A stretch of DNA of 64,000 nucleotides from Thalassospira povalilytica. Lineage in GTDB: Bacteria; Pseudomonadota; Alphaproteobacteria; Rhodospirillales; Thalassospiraceae. Below are positions 7,728 through 17,860 of the stretch, piece by piece. Position numbers and translations under genes: made by a program. Where the stretch lies: the NCBI RefSeq assembly GCF_002844235.1, contig NZ_PGTS01000001.1, positions 806,001 to 870,000 on the forward strand. Reading direction: 5' to 3'. Within the stretch, counting starts at the first letter, position 1. Each line of letters begins with the position of its first letter. The notes below the pieces were generated by a model. That model ran no database searches and was not told the origin of the DNA. It was given only the letters and a program-made list of their open reading frames with translations.

Positions 7728-9119
7728 TTATTCAAGGAACGTGTTTGGCATCCACAATGCCAGTTCCGGGAAATACATAACCAGAAGCAATCCAAGTACC
7801 TGAAGCAGAACAAAGGGAATGATGCCTTTGTAGATCTGCTGGATCGAGATCGATTTCGGCGCCACACCTTTAAGATAGAACAGTGCAAACCCGAAGGGTG
7901 GCGTCAGGAAGCTTGTTTGCAGGTTGACTGCGACCAGAACCGCGAACCATGTCAGCACCTGTGCATGGGTGGCATCAACACCACCGATATCAAGATGATG
8001 ACCGAAATCAAGCTGGGCAATTACCGGGGCAAAAATCGGCAGAACGATCAGGGTGATTTCGACCCAGTCAAAGAAGAAGCCAAGAATGAAGACAATCAGC
8101 ATCAGCAAAAGCAGAATGCCCCACGGCCCAAGTCCCGCCCCTTCGACAAGGTCAATCACCAGATCATCCCCGCCAAGCGAGCGGAAGACATAGGAAAAGA
8201 CCGTTGCACCGGCAAACAGGAAGAACAGCATCGCACCGGTCAGGGCAGAGCGTTCGCAGACGTCCTTAAGGACCGGCCATTTCAGACGTCCCTTGACCAG
8301 GGCCAGGAAGGTCGCACCAACGGCGCCGACACCGGCGGCCTCGGTCGGGGTAGCAAACCCGGCAAAGATCGATCCCAGAACCAGAACAATCAGGAAGACC
8401 GGCGGCAGGAAGCTGCGCAGCATCATCTTGACCAGATCCATGCCGTGAACCGCTTCGCCCTCGGGCAAGGGCGGTGCAAGGGACGGATTGAGCTGGCAGC
8501 GAACAAAGATATACAGCGTATAAAGACTTGCCAGAAGCAGACCCGGAATGATCGCGGCCAGGAACAGGTTGCCGACCGATACCGACAACAGATCAGACAT
8601 CAGAACCAGCATGATCGATGGCGGGATCAGAATGCCCAGTGTGCCGGATGCGGCAATCGTACCGGTGGCCAGCGACGGGTCATAATTGCGTCGCATCATG
8701 ACCGGCAGGGCCAGAAGCGTCATCATGACAACCGATGCACCGATAATGCCGGTGGTGGCAGCCATGATGGTGCCCATCAGGGTGACAGACAGTGCAAGCC
8801 CGCCCGGAACTTTCCGCAGCAGCATGTTGAGGCATTCCAGAAGGTCTTCTGCAACGCCACTTTTTTCCAGCATCGTGCCCATATAGATGAACATCGGCAC
8901 CGCAACCATCACCATGTTTTCGGAGATGCCGCCCCAGATGCGTGAAACGATATTGAAAAATTCAATAAACGAGAAAATGTCATAGGCCATGCCAAGGAAG
9001 CCAAAGGCAATCCCGATGCCCGAAATGACAAATGCGACCGGAAGTCCCGTGAAAACAAGAATGCCCAACGAGGCAAACATGAACAGCGGAAACCAGTCTT
9101 CGATATAGAAGTTACCCAT
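7728..9119 (-). CDS. dctM: TRAP transporter large permease DctM
   Basis: The large (about 12-helix) inner-membrane subunit of a tripartite ATP-independent periplasmic transporter, carrying out ion-driven uptake of the ligand delivered by DctP. It has 463 residues of nearly continuous hydrophobic segments and DctM motifs such as GIIGASVVMMTLLALPVM, ASGTLGILIPPS and TPTEAAGVGAVGA. The start MGNFYIEDW at 9119 is used instead of the longer frame to 9236, which would run into the dctQ end. It is third in a dctP-dctQ-dctM operon, 22 bases after dctQ, and ends at a strong terminator. Confidence 0.95.
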   Translation of the reverse strand: MGNFYIEDWFPLFMFASLGILVFTGLPVAFVISGIGIAFGFLGMAYDIFSFIEFFNIVSRIWGGISENMVMVAVPMFIYMGTMLEKSGVAEDLLECLNMLLRKVPGGLALSVTLMGTIMAATTGIIGASVVMMTLLALPVMMRRNYDPSLATGTIAASGTLGILIPPSIMLVLMSDLLSVSVGNLFLAAIIPGLLLASLYTLYIFVRCQLNPSLAPPLPEGEAVHGMDLVKMMLRSFLPPVFLIVLVLGSIFAGFATPTEAAGVGAVGATFLALVKGRLKWPVLKDVCERSALTGAMLFFLFAGATVFSYVFRSLGGDDLVIDLVEGAGLGPWGILLLLMLIVFILGFFFDWVEITLIVLPIFAPVIAQLDFGHHLDIGGVDATHAQVLTWFAVLVAVNLQTSFLTPPFGFALFYLKGVAPKSISIQQIYKGIIPFVLLQVLGLLLVMYFPELALWMPNTFLE

Positions 9120-9141
9120 TTTGGATGTATCCCTGTTCCGC

Positions 9142-9726
9142 TTAGTCTTCGACTTTGGCGATATCGCCAAGGTCTGCGTGATGAGTACCGACATAATAGC
9201 CGGCACGCTTGTGCAGGTCGGTCGGACCAAAGACAAAAACGAAGCATTTCAGGAAGATGGAAATGCCCGCCATGGCAAGAAGGCCAAAGCCGATCGGAAT
9301 GGTGGACTTGATAATCCAGCGATGGGTCAATCCGGTCGCAGCGGCCGAAACCTCGTGGCTGTCATAGGACCGGGCAACAAAATCAAAACCGAAATAGATA
9401 ACCAGTGCACAAAACGGCAAGACACACAAAATGCCGCCGATCATTTCAATGATGGCGCGTGTGCGCGGGCGCAGATTGTCACGAATAAGTTCGATGCGAA
9501 CGTGGGAATCACGAACATAACCATATCCAAAGCACAGCATGAACAGGCCGGTATGCAGGTGCCATTCAAGTTCTTGCAGCTTGATGGAGCCCTGACCGCC
9601 GAATTTGCGCTGGATCACGTCATAGATGATGACGAACATCAGTGGAATGGCAAGCAGGGAAGCGAGCTTTCCCGCGCGGGTAACAACATTGTCCATGCTG
9701 TCACTGATTTTTAGTAGCGCTTCCAT
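9142..9726 (-). CDS. dctQ: TRAP transporter small permease DctQ
   Basis: The small membrane subunit of the TRAP transporter, 194 residues, with four predicted transmembrane helices and the family pattern FVIIYDVIQRKF ... QELEWHLHTGLFMLCFGYGY ... HVRIELI. It pairs with DctM. Its position between dctP and dctM with short spacing shows one operon. An acidic C-terminal tail (DLGDIAKVED) lies in the cytoplasm. Confidence 0.95.
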   Translation of the reverse strand: MEALLKISDSMDNVVTRAGKLASLLAIPLMFVIIYDVIQRKFGGQGSIKLQELEWHLHTGLFMLCFGYGYVRDSHVRIELIRDNLRPRTRAIIEMIGGILCVLPFCALVIYFGFDFVARSYDSHEVSAAATGLTHRWIIKSTIPIGFGLLAMAGISIFLKCFVFVFGPTDLHKRAGYYVGTHHADLGDIAKVED

Positions 9727-9758
9727 AGAAGTCTCCCGGGTCTTTTTTATTCGCGGTC

Positions 9759-9787
9759 AAGGCCGGGGGCACCTGGCACCCGGCCTT
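9759..9787 (-). other. GC-rich intra-operon hairpin between dctP and dctQ
   Basis: Nine-base perfect arms AAGGCCGGG / CCCGGCCTT in the dctP-dctQ gap. No T tract follows on the minus strand, so it is more likely to protect the dctP 3' end and raise binding protein over permease levels than to be a full terminator. The effect is inferred from similar binding-protein operons. Confidence 0.6.
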
Positions 9788-9838
9788 GCCGAGACTTGTT
9801 CTTATTGACTGCATTAGCAGTCAGTCAGACCTGTCGGA

Positions 9839-10900
9839 TTAGTCGAGATAACCGATGTCTTTCCAGATTTTGTAGTTCGCACGGAACTCCTGGAGGCTCT
9901 CATAGGCCATTTTGAAGTCAGCATCATCAGCCGAAAGTTCGGCCGCAACTTCTTCCCATGCTCCGCGCATCGCGCCCAGCATTTCAGGGGACCATTTCTT
10001 GATGTTGACGCCTTTTTCCTGCAACTCTTTCAAAGCCGCGAACTGAATGGCTTCACCTTCGGCAAAACCGTAAGCCAAGTTGTCGTTACAAACGGCTTCG
10101 ATCTGTGCCTGCTGGGTTTTGTCCAGTGCGTCCCACTTTTCCTTGTTCATCATCAGATCAAAGAAGGTCGACTGCTGATGCCAGCCCGGGAAGTAGTAAT
10201 ATTTCGCGACCTGGTGGAAGCCGAGCTTAAGGTCAATTGCCGGCATCGAGAATTCGGTGGCATCAATGGTGCCAAGTTCAAGGGCCGGGTAAATGTCACC
10301 TGCTGACAAAAGCTGGGTGGAAACGCCAAGCTTTTCCATGACCTTTGCGCCAAGGCCGAAGAAGCGCATTTTCAGACCTTTAAGGTCTTCAACCGTGTTG
10401 ATTTCCTTGGAGAACCAACCGGATGCTTCCGGTGCGATCAGGCCGCAGAACAGCGACTTGATGCCATGTTCGGCATACAGCTTGTCAAAGATTTCCTGAC
10501 CGCCGCCAAACTTGACCCAGGCCAAGTATTCACCAGCCTGCGGACCGAACGGAACCGAGCCAAACAGCTGCAGCGCCGGAACTTTACCTGCCCAGTAGCC
10601 CGGTGTGGAGAATGCGGCATCAATCGAGCCGGTCGAAACGGCATCGAAAACTTCAAGTGCCGGCACAAGTGCACCCGGCTCATAGAATTTGATTTTGATG
10701 TTGCCACCGGAAACTTCGTCGATCTTGTCGTCGACGCGCTTACCAAGCGTACCAAGCTGGGTCAGGCTACCCGGATAGGTCGAGCCCATTTTCCAGCGAA
10801 CACGCTCCTGAGCATTTGCATCAGACGGCGCCACAGAAAATGCAGCTGCAGCAAGAACAGCGGCACAGGTTGCCGACTTGAGCAATTTAGAAAAAGTCAT
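9839..10900 (-). CDS. dctP: TRAP transporter substrate-binding protein DctP (TakP-like)
   Basis: The periplasmic extracytoplasmic solute receptor of the TRAP system, 353 residues. Residues 1-30 are a signal peptide ending ANA. The sequence resembles the dimeric TakP-type subgroup, with MRFFGLGAKVMEKLGV, GTIDATEFSMPAIDLKLGF and YYYFPGWHQQS; characterised members bind 2-oxo acids or lactate. A 2-oxo or hydroxy monocarboxylate is therefore the best guess, but ligand specificity is inference. The start at 10900 has a strong AGGGAGGAAG ribosome-binding site. It is the first gene of dctPQM. Confidence 0.93.
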   Translation of the reverse strand: MTFSKLLKSATCAAVLAAAAFSVAPSDANAQERVRWKMGSTYPGSLTQLGTLGKRVDDKIDEVSGGNIKIKFYEPGALVPALEVFDAVSTGSIDAAFSTPGYWAGKVPALQLFGSVPFGPQAGEYLAWVKFGGGQEIFDKLYAEHGIKSLFCGLIAPEASGWFSKEINTVEDLKGLKMRFFGLGAKVMEKLGVSTQLLSAGDIYPALELGTIDATEFSMPAIDLKLGFHQVAKYYYFPGWHQQSTFFDLMMNKEKWDALDKTQQAQIEAVCNDNLAYGFAEGEAIQFAALKELQEKGVNIKKWSPEMLGAMRGAWEEVAAELSADDADFKMAYESLQEFRANYKIWKDIGYLD

Positions 10901-11456
10901 TCGTCTTCCTCCCTAAGAAGTCCGAAATTGGTAATACCACGTGAGGTCGACTACCGCCTTTTGCTTTTATTATTGGGCGGTTTTCTCCCCGATCTTTATG
11001 TTGCAGGGCGAAGCATAAGCGTATTTCGCAAGTATGGGCAAGTTTGTTTAGCCCGTTGCGCAAGAAAATATCTTTCCGTTCGGGCAAAAAAGAACTTGCA
11101 TTACTATTCAAAAGTAGGAATTGCGCACTGAAATGCCGATTTCATCCGGCTTTTGGTGATGGTGTGGTTAGAATCCTTATAAACTACATAGTTTTTGCCA
11201 TTCCGCCGAATTTAATAGGGCGGAGTCGGCATTTTGCCAGATGGAATCGGGGGTGCCGATTTTGGCCGGGCAGGGAATAACTTGTCGCGGGGTGGGCACA
11301 GCTACCGGAATGGATAGTGGGCATGGGGTGCCCGCATCATGAAACCGCTCGGGCCATTGCATCTGCAACACCGTCAAAGGGGGATGGCACACATCATCGA
11401 TCAGGCCGGATGGGAAGGGACCGATCAACATGAAGTTTCAGGGATGAAAACACCGG
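10901..11456. other. Gene-free region between dctP and tRNA-Pro
   Basis: About 550 bases. It holds the dctP promoter region at the left; open frames in the remainder lack start signals and family signatures. No further structure is seen before the tRNA terminator. Confidence 0.4.
11012..11041 (-). promoter_or_regulatory. Candidate sigma70-type promoter for dctPQM
   Basis: On the minus strand TTGCCC (11036-11041), an 18-base spacer and TATGCT (11012-11017), about 110 bases before the dctP start. A visual match only; there is also a short ACCGCC/GGCGGT hairpin in the presumed leader at 10953-10981. Confidence 0.3.
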
Positions 11457-11494
11457 AAATAAAAACGGGCGATCTTTCAATGAAAGACCGCCCG
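11457..11494 (-). terminator. Intrinsic terminator of tRNA-Pro copy 1
   Basis: On the minus strand CGGGCGGTCTTTC-ATT-GAAAGATCGCCCG followed by TTTTTATTT, six bases after the tRNA. Confidence 0.92.
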
Positions 11495-11499
11495 ACTGA

Positions 11500-11576
11500 T
11501 GGTCGGAGCGAGAGGATTCGAACCTCCGACCCCTGCCTCCCGAAGACAGTGCTCTACCAGGCTGAGCTACGCTCCG
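11500..11576 (-). tRNA. tRNA-Pro (CGG), copy 1
   Basis: A 77-base cloverleaf with encoded CCA. Acceptor CGGAGCG/CGCTCCG with discriminator A; anticodon stem CTGTC/GGCAG with loop TTCGGGA gives anticodon CGG, reading CCG proline codons. T-arm GGAGG-TTCGAAT-CCTCT. Identical to the copy at 11799. Confidence 0.95.
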
Positions 11577-11756
11577 TCAGTGGGCGGAGGTTTAGCCCGT
11601 CTTTCGGCGCGGATCAAGCATAATCCGGCTGTTTCGGGTGAAAAAAAATCGTCGAAATTTGATGTTTCAGCACCCGGTTGCCCGAAAGCGATAAAGATCA
11701 CCTCTGGGCTGGGGTGAACCGGGGTGAAAGTTGCCGATCACGTCGGGTAAAACGCA

Positions 11757-11792
11757 AAAGGCCCCGAAACGCCGAAACGTTTCAGGGCCTTT
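11757..11792 (-). terminator. Intrinsic terminator of tRNA-Pro copy 2
   Basis: Arms AAAGGCCCTGAAACG / CGTTTCGGGGCCTTT on the minus strand with one mismatch, followed by a TGCGTTTT flank, directly after the tRNA. Confidence 0.85.
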
Positions 11793-11798
11793 GAATGA

Positions 11799-11875
11799 TG
11801 GTCGGAGCGAGAGGATTCGAACCTCCGACCCCTGCCTCCCGAAGACAGTGCTCTACCAGGCTGAGCTACGCTCCG
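11799..11875 (-). tRNA. tRNA-Pro (CGG), copy 2
   Basis: Base-for-base identical to the copy at 11500-11576, including encoded CCA and the flanking bases TGA and TCA, but with its own different terminator. The two copies are 222 bases apart and are likely separate transcription units. Confidence 0.95.
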
Positions 11876-11974
11876 TCATTCTGCGAAGCCGGGTGATACT
11901 GGTTTATGAAGCATGACGCAAGATATTTTTACGACAAACTTCAACGACCCCGGCATGCGTTTGGGGTATGGCCG

Positions 11975-12985
11975 TTAATAAGGGCGGGAAATACAGAACT
12001 CTACCGCTTCGATCATCGCATCCTTGATCGCGCCATCTTCAAAACGGGCAAGTGTATCAATCGCCATCTGGCCGTATTCGCGGGCCCGGCCCATGGACGC
12101 ATCAAGGGCATCATATTTGCGAATAAGGGTCTGCGCCCGGTCAAGGTCGCCGTCTTTGAAATCCTGATCTTCCATGCAGCGGCGCCAGAATGCTTTTTCT
12201 TCATCATCGCCCTTGGCATAGGAAATAATGACCGGCAGCGTCACCTTGCCATCGCGGAAATCATCACCGACGGTTTTGCCAAGGGTTGCCTGATGGGCCG
12301 AATAATCCAGAACATCGTCAATCAGCTGGAATGCCGTGCCAAGATAAATGCCATAAAGGCGCAGGGCTTCTTCGTCTTCGGCGGACCGGTTGGCAATCAC
12401 CGCGCCAATTTGTGACGCCGCGCCAAACAGGGCCGCAGTTTTGGCGGTGATAACTTCAAGATAGGCTTCCTCGGTCGTGCCCATGTCGTTTGCCGTCGAC
12501 AGCTGAAGGACTTCGCCCTCGGCAATGACAGCCGATGCCTGTGCCAGAATATCAAGAACGCGCAGCGATCCGGTTTTGACCATGACCACAAAGGCGCGCG
12601 CAAACAGGAAATCCCCGACCAGAACGCTTGCTTCGTTGCCAAACAGGGCATTTGCCGATGCCTGACCCCGGCGCAGCTGGCTTTCATCGACCACATCATC
12701 ATGCAGAAGCGTTGCGGTGTGGATGAATTCGACACATGCGGCAAGATCAACCGCATGCGGGCCGTCGCCATATCCGCACAACCGGGCTGCGGCCAGTGTC
12801 AGCATCGGACGCATACGCTTGCCGCCGGCTGCAACCAGATGGGTTGCCAATTGCGGAATCAGGGCGACTTCGCTGTGCATGTTGTCGATGATCACCTGAT
12901 TGACACGCTTCATATCGGCGTCGACAAGGTTGATCAGTGAATCAAGGCTCGGCTGAGTCTTAGGCTGCGGTGCGGTATTGGTCAC
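11975..12985 (-). CDS. ispB: Polyprenyl diphosphate synthase (ubiquinone side chain)
   Basis: A 336-residue all-helical trans-prenyltransferase that lengthens farnesyl diphosphate with isopentenyl diphosphate to the long side chain of ubiquinone. The first aspartate-rich motif is LLHDDVVDE and the second is FQLIDDVLDY, with GGKRMRPML for diphosphate binding. The start is a GTG at 12985 with GGAAT upstream. It is divergent from DUF2007-trmN6, an arrangement common in alphaproteobacteria. Chain length (octa- or decaprenyl) cannot be read from the sequence. Confidence 0.93.
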   Translation of the reverse strand: MTNTAPQPKTQPSLDSLINLVDADMKRVNQVIIDNMHSEVALIPQLATHLVAAGGKRMRPMLTLAAARLCGYGDGPHAVDLAACVEFIHTATLLHDDVVDESQLRRGQASANALFGNEASVLVGDFLFARAFVVMVKTGSLRVLDILAQASAVIAEGEVLQLSTANDMGTTEEAYLEVITAKTAALFGAASQIGAVIANRSAEDEEALRLYGIYLGTAFQLIDDVLDYSAHQATLGKTVGDDFRDGKVTLPVIISYAKGDDEEKAFWRRCMEDQDFKDGDLDRAQTLIRKYDALDASMGRAREYGQMAIDTLARFEDGAIKDAMIEAVEFCISRPY

Positions 12986-13267
12986 GCTGTATTCCGACTA
13001 TCTCAATGGCATCTTCGCTGCCTGCTTTGGGCGAAGATCGCAAATAACACCAGGCGGCCTCAACATAGATAGGCCAAGGCACCATGGTCAAGTGGACAAA
13101 TCGTATCGGGTGATCTGGATTTCTCCCGATAAATTGCGGTTTTGCCGACAGAATTTTGAAATCTCTGTCTGCAAGCCCCTACATTATATTACATATAGTC
13201 TGTTCCTGTCGTCCCGATCCAAAGGTGCAGGACGCAGGCAACACCAAAGTTTCAGGGGAAATGCCAG

Positions 13268-13528
13268 ATGATTGAACTCTTTCGCAGCAATGATCCGATC
13301 GAACTGAGCTGGGCGCAATCGGTCTTGGCGGACGAAGGAATCACAAGCCATATCTTTGACTATCATGCCAGCATCATCGAAGGATCGATTGGCGCACTTC
13401 CCCGCCGGCTGATGGTTGATGGCGAAGCCGAAAGCCGGGCGAAATACATTCTCGATATTGCCAGACGCGATCTGGATGCGCATAACGCTGCGACCAATTC
13501 ATCCTCCGACGCCTTGGCATCGGAATAA
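13268..13528 (+). CDS. DUF2007 domain protein
   Basis: A small 86-residue cytoplasmic protein of the DUF2007 family (sometimes called putative signal-transducing protein). The conserved pattern is a start ELFRSNDPIELSWAQSVL, then a compact alpha/beta fold and LMVDGEAESRAKYIL, with a disordered serine-rich tail. The ribosome-binding site AGGGGAA lies about 12 bases upstream of the ATG. It is followed after 24 bases by trmN6, as is usual in the group; its function is unknown. Confidence 0.88.
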   Translation: MIELFRSNDPIELSWAQSVLADEGITSHIFDYHASIIEGSIGALPRRLMVDGEAESRAKYILDIARRDLDAHNAATNSSSDALASE

Positions 13529-13552
13529 CACAGCAGGCAGGGCCTTGATCCG

Positions 13553-14338
13553 ATGGCAAGCGCAGTGGCAGCAATAGACGTCCCTGATTTTCCGGAAGCA
13601 CGCATCAGTCATGATTATCTGCTGGGTGGGGCGGTGACGTTGAAACAGCCGGTGGACGGCTATCGCGCGGCAGTCGATGCGGTATTGCTGGCGGCTTCTG
13701 TTTCGATCAATTCCAGGCGGGATGAAAAAATTCTGGATGTCGGGGCGGCTGTGGGGTCGGCCGGGCTTTGTGTTGCCAAGCGGCTTGAGGATGCAAAGGT
13801 TACCGGGGTCGAACTCCAGGATGACTTGTACGCACTGTTTTGCCGCAACGTCGTGGAAAATGAACTGGCGGGCCGGGTCAACCCGGTTCACGGTGATATC
13901 AATGATGCCAGCTTGCCGCTTGTCGCGGAAAGCTTCGATCAGGTGATTTCAAATCCGCCCTATTATGCCGGGGGCACGCGACCGGCCAATGAAAGCCGCG
14001 CGACCGCTCATCAGGAAGGCAGTGCCGATCTGAAAGACTGGATCGGTTTTTGCCTGAAGATGGTTCGGCAAAAGGGCCGCATTACCCTTGTGCATCGTGC
14101 GGATCATCTGGACCGTATCATCGGGCTTTTGCATGGTCGTGCCGGTGATATGACAGTTTACCCGATCTGGTCCAAGGCCGATTCAGATGCACCTTTGCGG
14201 GTCATTGTATCGGCCAGAAAGGGTGTGGCATCCCCGCTTTGCATGCGGCGCGGGATTGTTCTGCATGATGCCGCGGGGGCATATTTGCCCGAAACCGACA
14301 TACTTTTGCGCAATCCGTTGCCATTGCCCGGTTTCTAA
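13553..14338 (+). CDS. trmN6: tRNA1(Val) adenine-N6 methyltransferase-like protein
   Basis: A 261-residue class I SAM-dependent methyltransferase of the TrmN6/YfiC type. SAM-binding motif I is ILDVGAAVGSAGLCVAKR and the catalytic NPPY motif for adenine N6 methylation is VISNPPYYAGG, preceded by VHGDIND. The E. coli enzyme modifies A37 of tRNA-Val; the same target here is inferred. It lies in a run with DUF2007 upstream and a small membrane protein and glyQS downstream. Confidence 0.88.
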   Translation: MASAVAAIDVPDFPEARISHDYLLGGAVTLKQPVDGYRAAVDAVLLAASVSINSRRDEKILDVGAAVGSAGLCVAKRLEDAKVTGVELQDDLYALFCRNVVENELAGRVNPVHGDINDASLPLVAESFDQVISNPPYYAGGTRPANESRATAHQEGSADLKDWIGFCLKMVRQKGRITLVHRADHLDRIIGLLHGRAGDMTVYPIWSKADSDAPLRVIVSARKGVASPLCMRRGIVLHDAAGAYLPETDILLRNPLPLPGF

Positions 14339-14413
14339 ATCGCGCAGAGTTCCCTATAAGTGCGACATGGCTGTGGCTTGTGTCACGGAAATTTGGGTGC
14401 TTTGGGACCGGAT

Positions 14414-14638
14414 ATGCTGAGCTTTTCGAAAATAATCTTTACTGCCTTGGTCATTGTTGTCGTCTGGCAAGGTTTCAAGCTGTTTAACCGTGCCAAGCAG
14501 GTCCCGACCAAGGATCAGCCCAAGCAAACCCGCGCTCAGAAAAACCAACAGTCCGCGCCCGCCGCGCAGGAAATGGAAAAATGCCCTGATTGTGGTGTTT
14601 ACCATGCCGAGGGTTCAGCCCATCGCTGCGATGCCTGA
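14414..14638 (+). CDS. Small membrane-anchored zinc-ribbon-like protein
   Basis: A 74-residue protein: an N-terminal transmembrane helix (about residues 4-23), a charged proline/glutamine-rich linker, and a C-terminal CPDCGVYHAEGSAHRC segment that looks like a one-sided zinc knuckle (Cys-x2-Cys ... His-x-Cys). The ATG at 14414 is preferred over the upstream frame from 14360 because it starts the helix directly. It sits between trmN6 and glyQ. No function is known to me; conservation across related genomes is expected from the position. Confidence 0.65.
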   Translation: MLSFSKIIFTALVIVVVWQGFKLFNRAKQVPTKDQPKQTRAQKNQQSAPAAQEMEKCPDCGVYHAEGSAHRCDA

Positions 14639-14887
14639 GTCTGATATTCTTGCCCGTAAATAAAAGCGTTCCGGGCTACGACTTTGGGTGAAATTGCGTG
14701 AATTTTGCTTGGAAATCCGGATCGGATCGTTGATCTATGTTGCTGCAATGCGGCATAAGAAGGCCGGCCCGGATGCAAGGGTTGCAAATTCAGCGTGTCT
14801 CAGGGCTTTTGCGTTCTTGACCGCGAGGGGGCAGGGCGGTAGCTTGCCGCTCTAATTTATAGGCAACAGTAATAGAGAGTTCGCGCC

Positions 14888-15778
14888 ATGGCGCTCGACG
14901 GGTCGCAACGTCCCCCTTCATTCCAGGAAATCATTCTTCGACTGCAAAGCTATTGGGCTGATCAGGGATGTGTCATCCTTCAGCCATATGACTTGGAAGT
15001 CGGTGCCGGTACCTTCCATACCGCGACAACCCTGCGCGCGCTTGGTCCGGAAAGCTGGAATGTGGCTTATGTGCAGCCATGTCGTCGCCCGACCGATGGT
15101 CGTTATGGCGAGAACCCCAACCGTTTGCAGCATTACTACCAGTTCCAGGTTCTGCTGAAACCGTCGCCCAGTAATTCGCAGGATCTGTATCTCGGATCGC
15201 TGAAACATCTGGGCATTGATCCGATGGCCCATGACATCCGTTTTGTCGAGGATGACTGGGAAAGCCCGACCCTTGGGGCATGGGGCCTTGGCTGGGAAGT
15301 CTGGCTTGACGGTATGGAAGTCACCCAGTTCACGTATTTCCAGCAGGTTGGCGGTTTTGAATGTAATCCGGTTCCGGTCGAGCTGACCTATGGTCTGGAA
15401 CGTCTGGCGATGTATATCCAGGGCGTCGAAAACGTTTATGACCTTGATTATAACGGTCAGGGCGTGACCTATGGCGAAGTGTTCCTTCAGAACGAAGTTG
15501 AACAATCGACCTATAACTTTGAAGTTGCGAACACCGATATGTTGTTCCAGCACTTCAAGGATGCACAGGCCGAGTGTGCGGTGAATATCGAACGCGGTCT
15601 GGCACTTCCGGCCTATGAACAGGCGATGAAAGCAAGCCATCTCTTTAACCTTCTTGATGCGCGCGGCGTGATTTCGGTTACCGAACGTGCGGCCTATATC
15701 GGTCGTGTTCGTGACATGTCGAAATCCTGCTGCGAGGCGTGGCTGCGGTCGCGCGGCCATCTGAAAGAGGAGGCATAA
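14888..15778 (+). CDS. glyQ: Glycyl-tRNA synthetase alpha subunit
   Basis: A 296-residue alpha chain of the bacterial alpha2beta2 glycyl-tRNA synthetase, carrying the class II catalytic core for glycine activation. Typical sequence includes [31 protein letters not shown] and [13 protein letters not shown]. It is followed four bases after its stop by glyS, forming an operon that makes the two subunits in equal amount. Confidence 0.97.
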   Translation: MALDGSQRPPSFQEIILRLQSYWADQGCVILQPYDLEVGAGTFHTATTLRALGPESWNVAYVQPCRRPTDGRYGENPNRLQHYYQFQVLLKPSPSNSQDLYLGSLKHLGIDPMAHDIRFVEDDWESPTLGAWGLGWEVWLDGMEVTQFTYFQQVGGFECNPVPVELTYGLERLAMYIQGVENVYDLDYNGQGVTYGEVFLQNEVEQSTYNFEVANTDMLFQHFKDAQAECAVNIERGLALPAYEQAMKASHLFNLLDARGVISVTERAAYIGRVRDMSKSCCEAWLRSRGHLKEEA

Positions 15779-15781
15779 GTT

Positions 15782-17845
15782 ATGGCCGAGTTGCTGCTTG
15801 AACTGTTTTCCGAAGAAATCCCGGCCCGTATGCAGGCCCGTGCAAGCGAAGACCTGTCGAAACTGGTGACGGATGGTCTGAAGGCCGCCGACCTTGCATT
15901 CGATAATGTCGAGGCACTTGTGACCCCGCGTCGTCTGGCGCTGATCATTGACGGTTTGCCGGAAAAGCAGCCTGACCTGCGCGAAGAACGCCGCGGTCCG
16001 CGTGCCGATGCCCCAGAAAAGGCCATCAGCGGGTTCCTTGCCGGCAACGGCGTGACCCTTGAACAGTGCGAAAAGCGCGAAACGCCCAAGGGTGTCTTCC
16101 TGTTTGCAATTGTCGAGCAGAAAGGCCGCCCGGCATCCGAGGTGATCAAGGACATCATCGAAGATGCGATGAACAAACTGCCATGGCCGAAATCCATGCG
16201 CTGGGCTGATCAGAAAGTCCGCTGGGTTCGTCAGCTTGACCGTATCCTGTGCCTGTTTGACGGCAAGGTGATCCCGGTAACCTATGGTCCGGTAACGGCT
16301 GGAGACAGCACCCGTGGTCATCGCTTCCTGGCGCCGGCGGAATTCAGCGTTGCCAATGCTGCGGAATATAAGGAAAAACTGCGCGCCGCCAAGGTCATGA
16401 TTGACCGCGAAGAGCGCAAGCAGGTCATCCTTGATGGTGCCAAAAAACTGGCCGCTGCCGAAGGATATGAGCTTCTTGAAGATAATGGTCTTCTTGAGGA
16501 GGTTTGTGGTCTGGTTGAATGGCCGGTTCCGGTCATGGGCAAGGTCGACGACCAGTTCATGGACATCCCGCGCGAGGTGCTGGAAACCTCGATGCGTGAA
16601 CATCAGAAATATTTCGTTGTTGAAGACAAGGACGGTAAACTTGCCGCGCGCTTCATCACGATTTCCAACATGGTGACTGCCGACAACAACGCAAAAATCA
16701 TCGCCGGTAACGAGCGTGTTCTGCGTGCGCGTCTGCATGATGCCAAATTCTTCTGGGATCAGGATCGGAAAGTGACGCTGCAATCGCGTCTGCCGAAACT
16801 TGATAACATCGTCTTCCACGCCAAACTTGGATCACTTGCCGAACGCGTATTGCGTTTGCGGGGCCTTGCGCGTGAACTGTCTGCCGACATTCCGAATTGC
16901 GATGTCAAACTGGCAGACCGTGCGGCAGAAATCGGCAAGGCCGATCTGGTGTCGCAGATGGTGTTCGAATTCACCGAACTTCAGGGACTGATGGGTAAAT
17001 ACTACGCCGAAAATGACGGCGAAGCCCCGGAAGTCGCCAATGCCATTGCCGAACATTATGCACCTGCCGGCCCGTCGGATACTTGCCCGACGGCCCCGGT
17101 GTCGGTTGCTGTTGCACTGGCAGAGAAGCTCGATACCCTTGCCGGGTTCTTTACCATCGATGAAAAGCCGACCGGTTCAAAAGACCCGTTTGCACTTCGT
17201 CGTGCGGCACTGGGTGTCATCCGTCTGGTTCTGGAAAACGGTTTGCGTTTGCCGCTGCGTCGCGCATTTGCATTTGCCGTTTCCCAGTATCCGGCAGCCA
17301 TTCGTCGTGACGAGGCGGTCGAAGACCTTCTGGCCTTCTTTGCTGACCGCCTGAAAGTCCATCTGCGTGAACAGGGTGTGCGCCATGATTTGGTCTCAGC
17401 CGTGTTTGCACTGGATGGCGAGGACGATCTTGTCCGCCTGCTGGCCCGTGTTGAAGCGCTTTCCGATTTTGTCTCTGGTGAAAGCGGCGTCAACCTTATG
17501 GCTGGCTACAAGCGCGCGTCCAACATCCTGCGCATCGAAGAGAAAAAGGACAATACGTCCTATGACGCGGACGTATCCGCATCTCTTCTGCGCGAGGAAG
17601 AAGAACGCAAGCTGTATGAGGCGCTCATTGATGTCCGGCATAAGGCCCTGCCACTTCTGCGTGACGAGGATTATGCCGCGGCTATGGCCGAATTTGCGCG
17701 GTTGCGTGAACCGGTCGATGCATTCTTCGAAAAGGTCACGGTAAATAGTGACAATGCAGACGAACGTGCCAACCGGCTTAAGCTGTTGGCGCAAATTCGC
17801 ACTGCGTTGCATGACATTGCCGACTTCTCGAAGATCGAATCGTAA
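15782..17845 (+). CDS. glyS: Glycyl-tRNA synthetase beta subunit
   Basis: A 687-residue beta chain of glycyl-tRNA synthetase, responsible for tRNA binding. It shows the family start [16 protein letters not shown], the HGHRFLAP-like segment [17 protein letters not shown], and a C-terminal anticodon-binding DALR-type region ([19 protein letters not shown]). Length is standard. It is translationally close-coupled to glyQ. Confidence 0.97.
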   Translation: MAELLLELFSEEIPARMQARASEDLSKLVTDGLKAADLAFDNVEALVTPRRLALIIDGLPEKQPDLREERRGPRADAPEKAISGFLAGNGVTLEQCEKRETPKGVFLFAIVEQKGRPASEVIKDIIEDAMNKLPWPKSMRWADQKVRWVRQLDRILCLFDGKVIPVTYGPVTAGDSTRGHRFLAPAEFSVANAAEYKEKLRAAKVMIDREERKQVILDGAKKLAAAEGYELLEDNGLLEEVCGLVEWPVPVMGKVDDQFMDIPREVLETSMREHQKYFVVEDKDGKLAARFITISNMVTADNNAKIIAGNERVLRARLHDAKFFWDQDRKVTLQSRLPKLDNIVFHAKLGSLAERVLRLRGLARELSADIPNCDVKLADRAAEIGKADLVSQMVFEFTELQGLMGKYYAENDGEAPEVANAIAEHYAPAGPSDTCPTAPVSVAVALAEKLDTLAGFFTIDEKPTGSKDPFALRRAALGVIRLVLENGLRLPLRRAFAFAVSQYPAAIRRDEAVEDLLAFFADRLKVHLREQGVRHDLVSAVFALDGEDDLVRLLARVEALSDFVSGESGVNLMAGYKRASNILRIEEKKDNTSYDADVSASLLREEEERKLYEALIDVRHKALPLLRDEDYAAAMAEFARLREPVDAFFEKVTVNSDNADERANRLKLLAQIRTALHDIADFSKIES

Positions 17846-17860
17846 ATAGGTCAAGGTTGC

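Noticed and set aside
11339..11916. Short plus-strand frames over the tRNA-Pro genes
   Set aside because: They read through the tRNA genes and the two frames share identical residues only because the tRNAs are identical.
14918..16819. Minus-strand frame of 633 codons
   Set aside because: Antisense shadow of glyQ and glyS, which are clear by homology.
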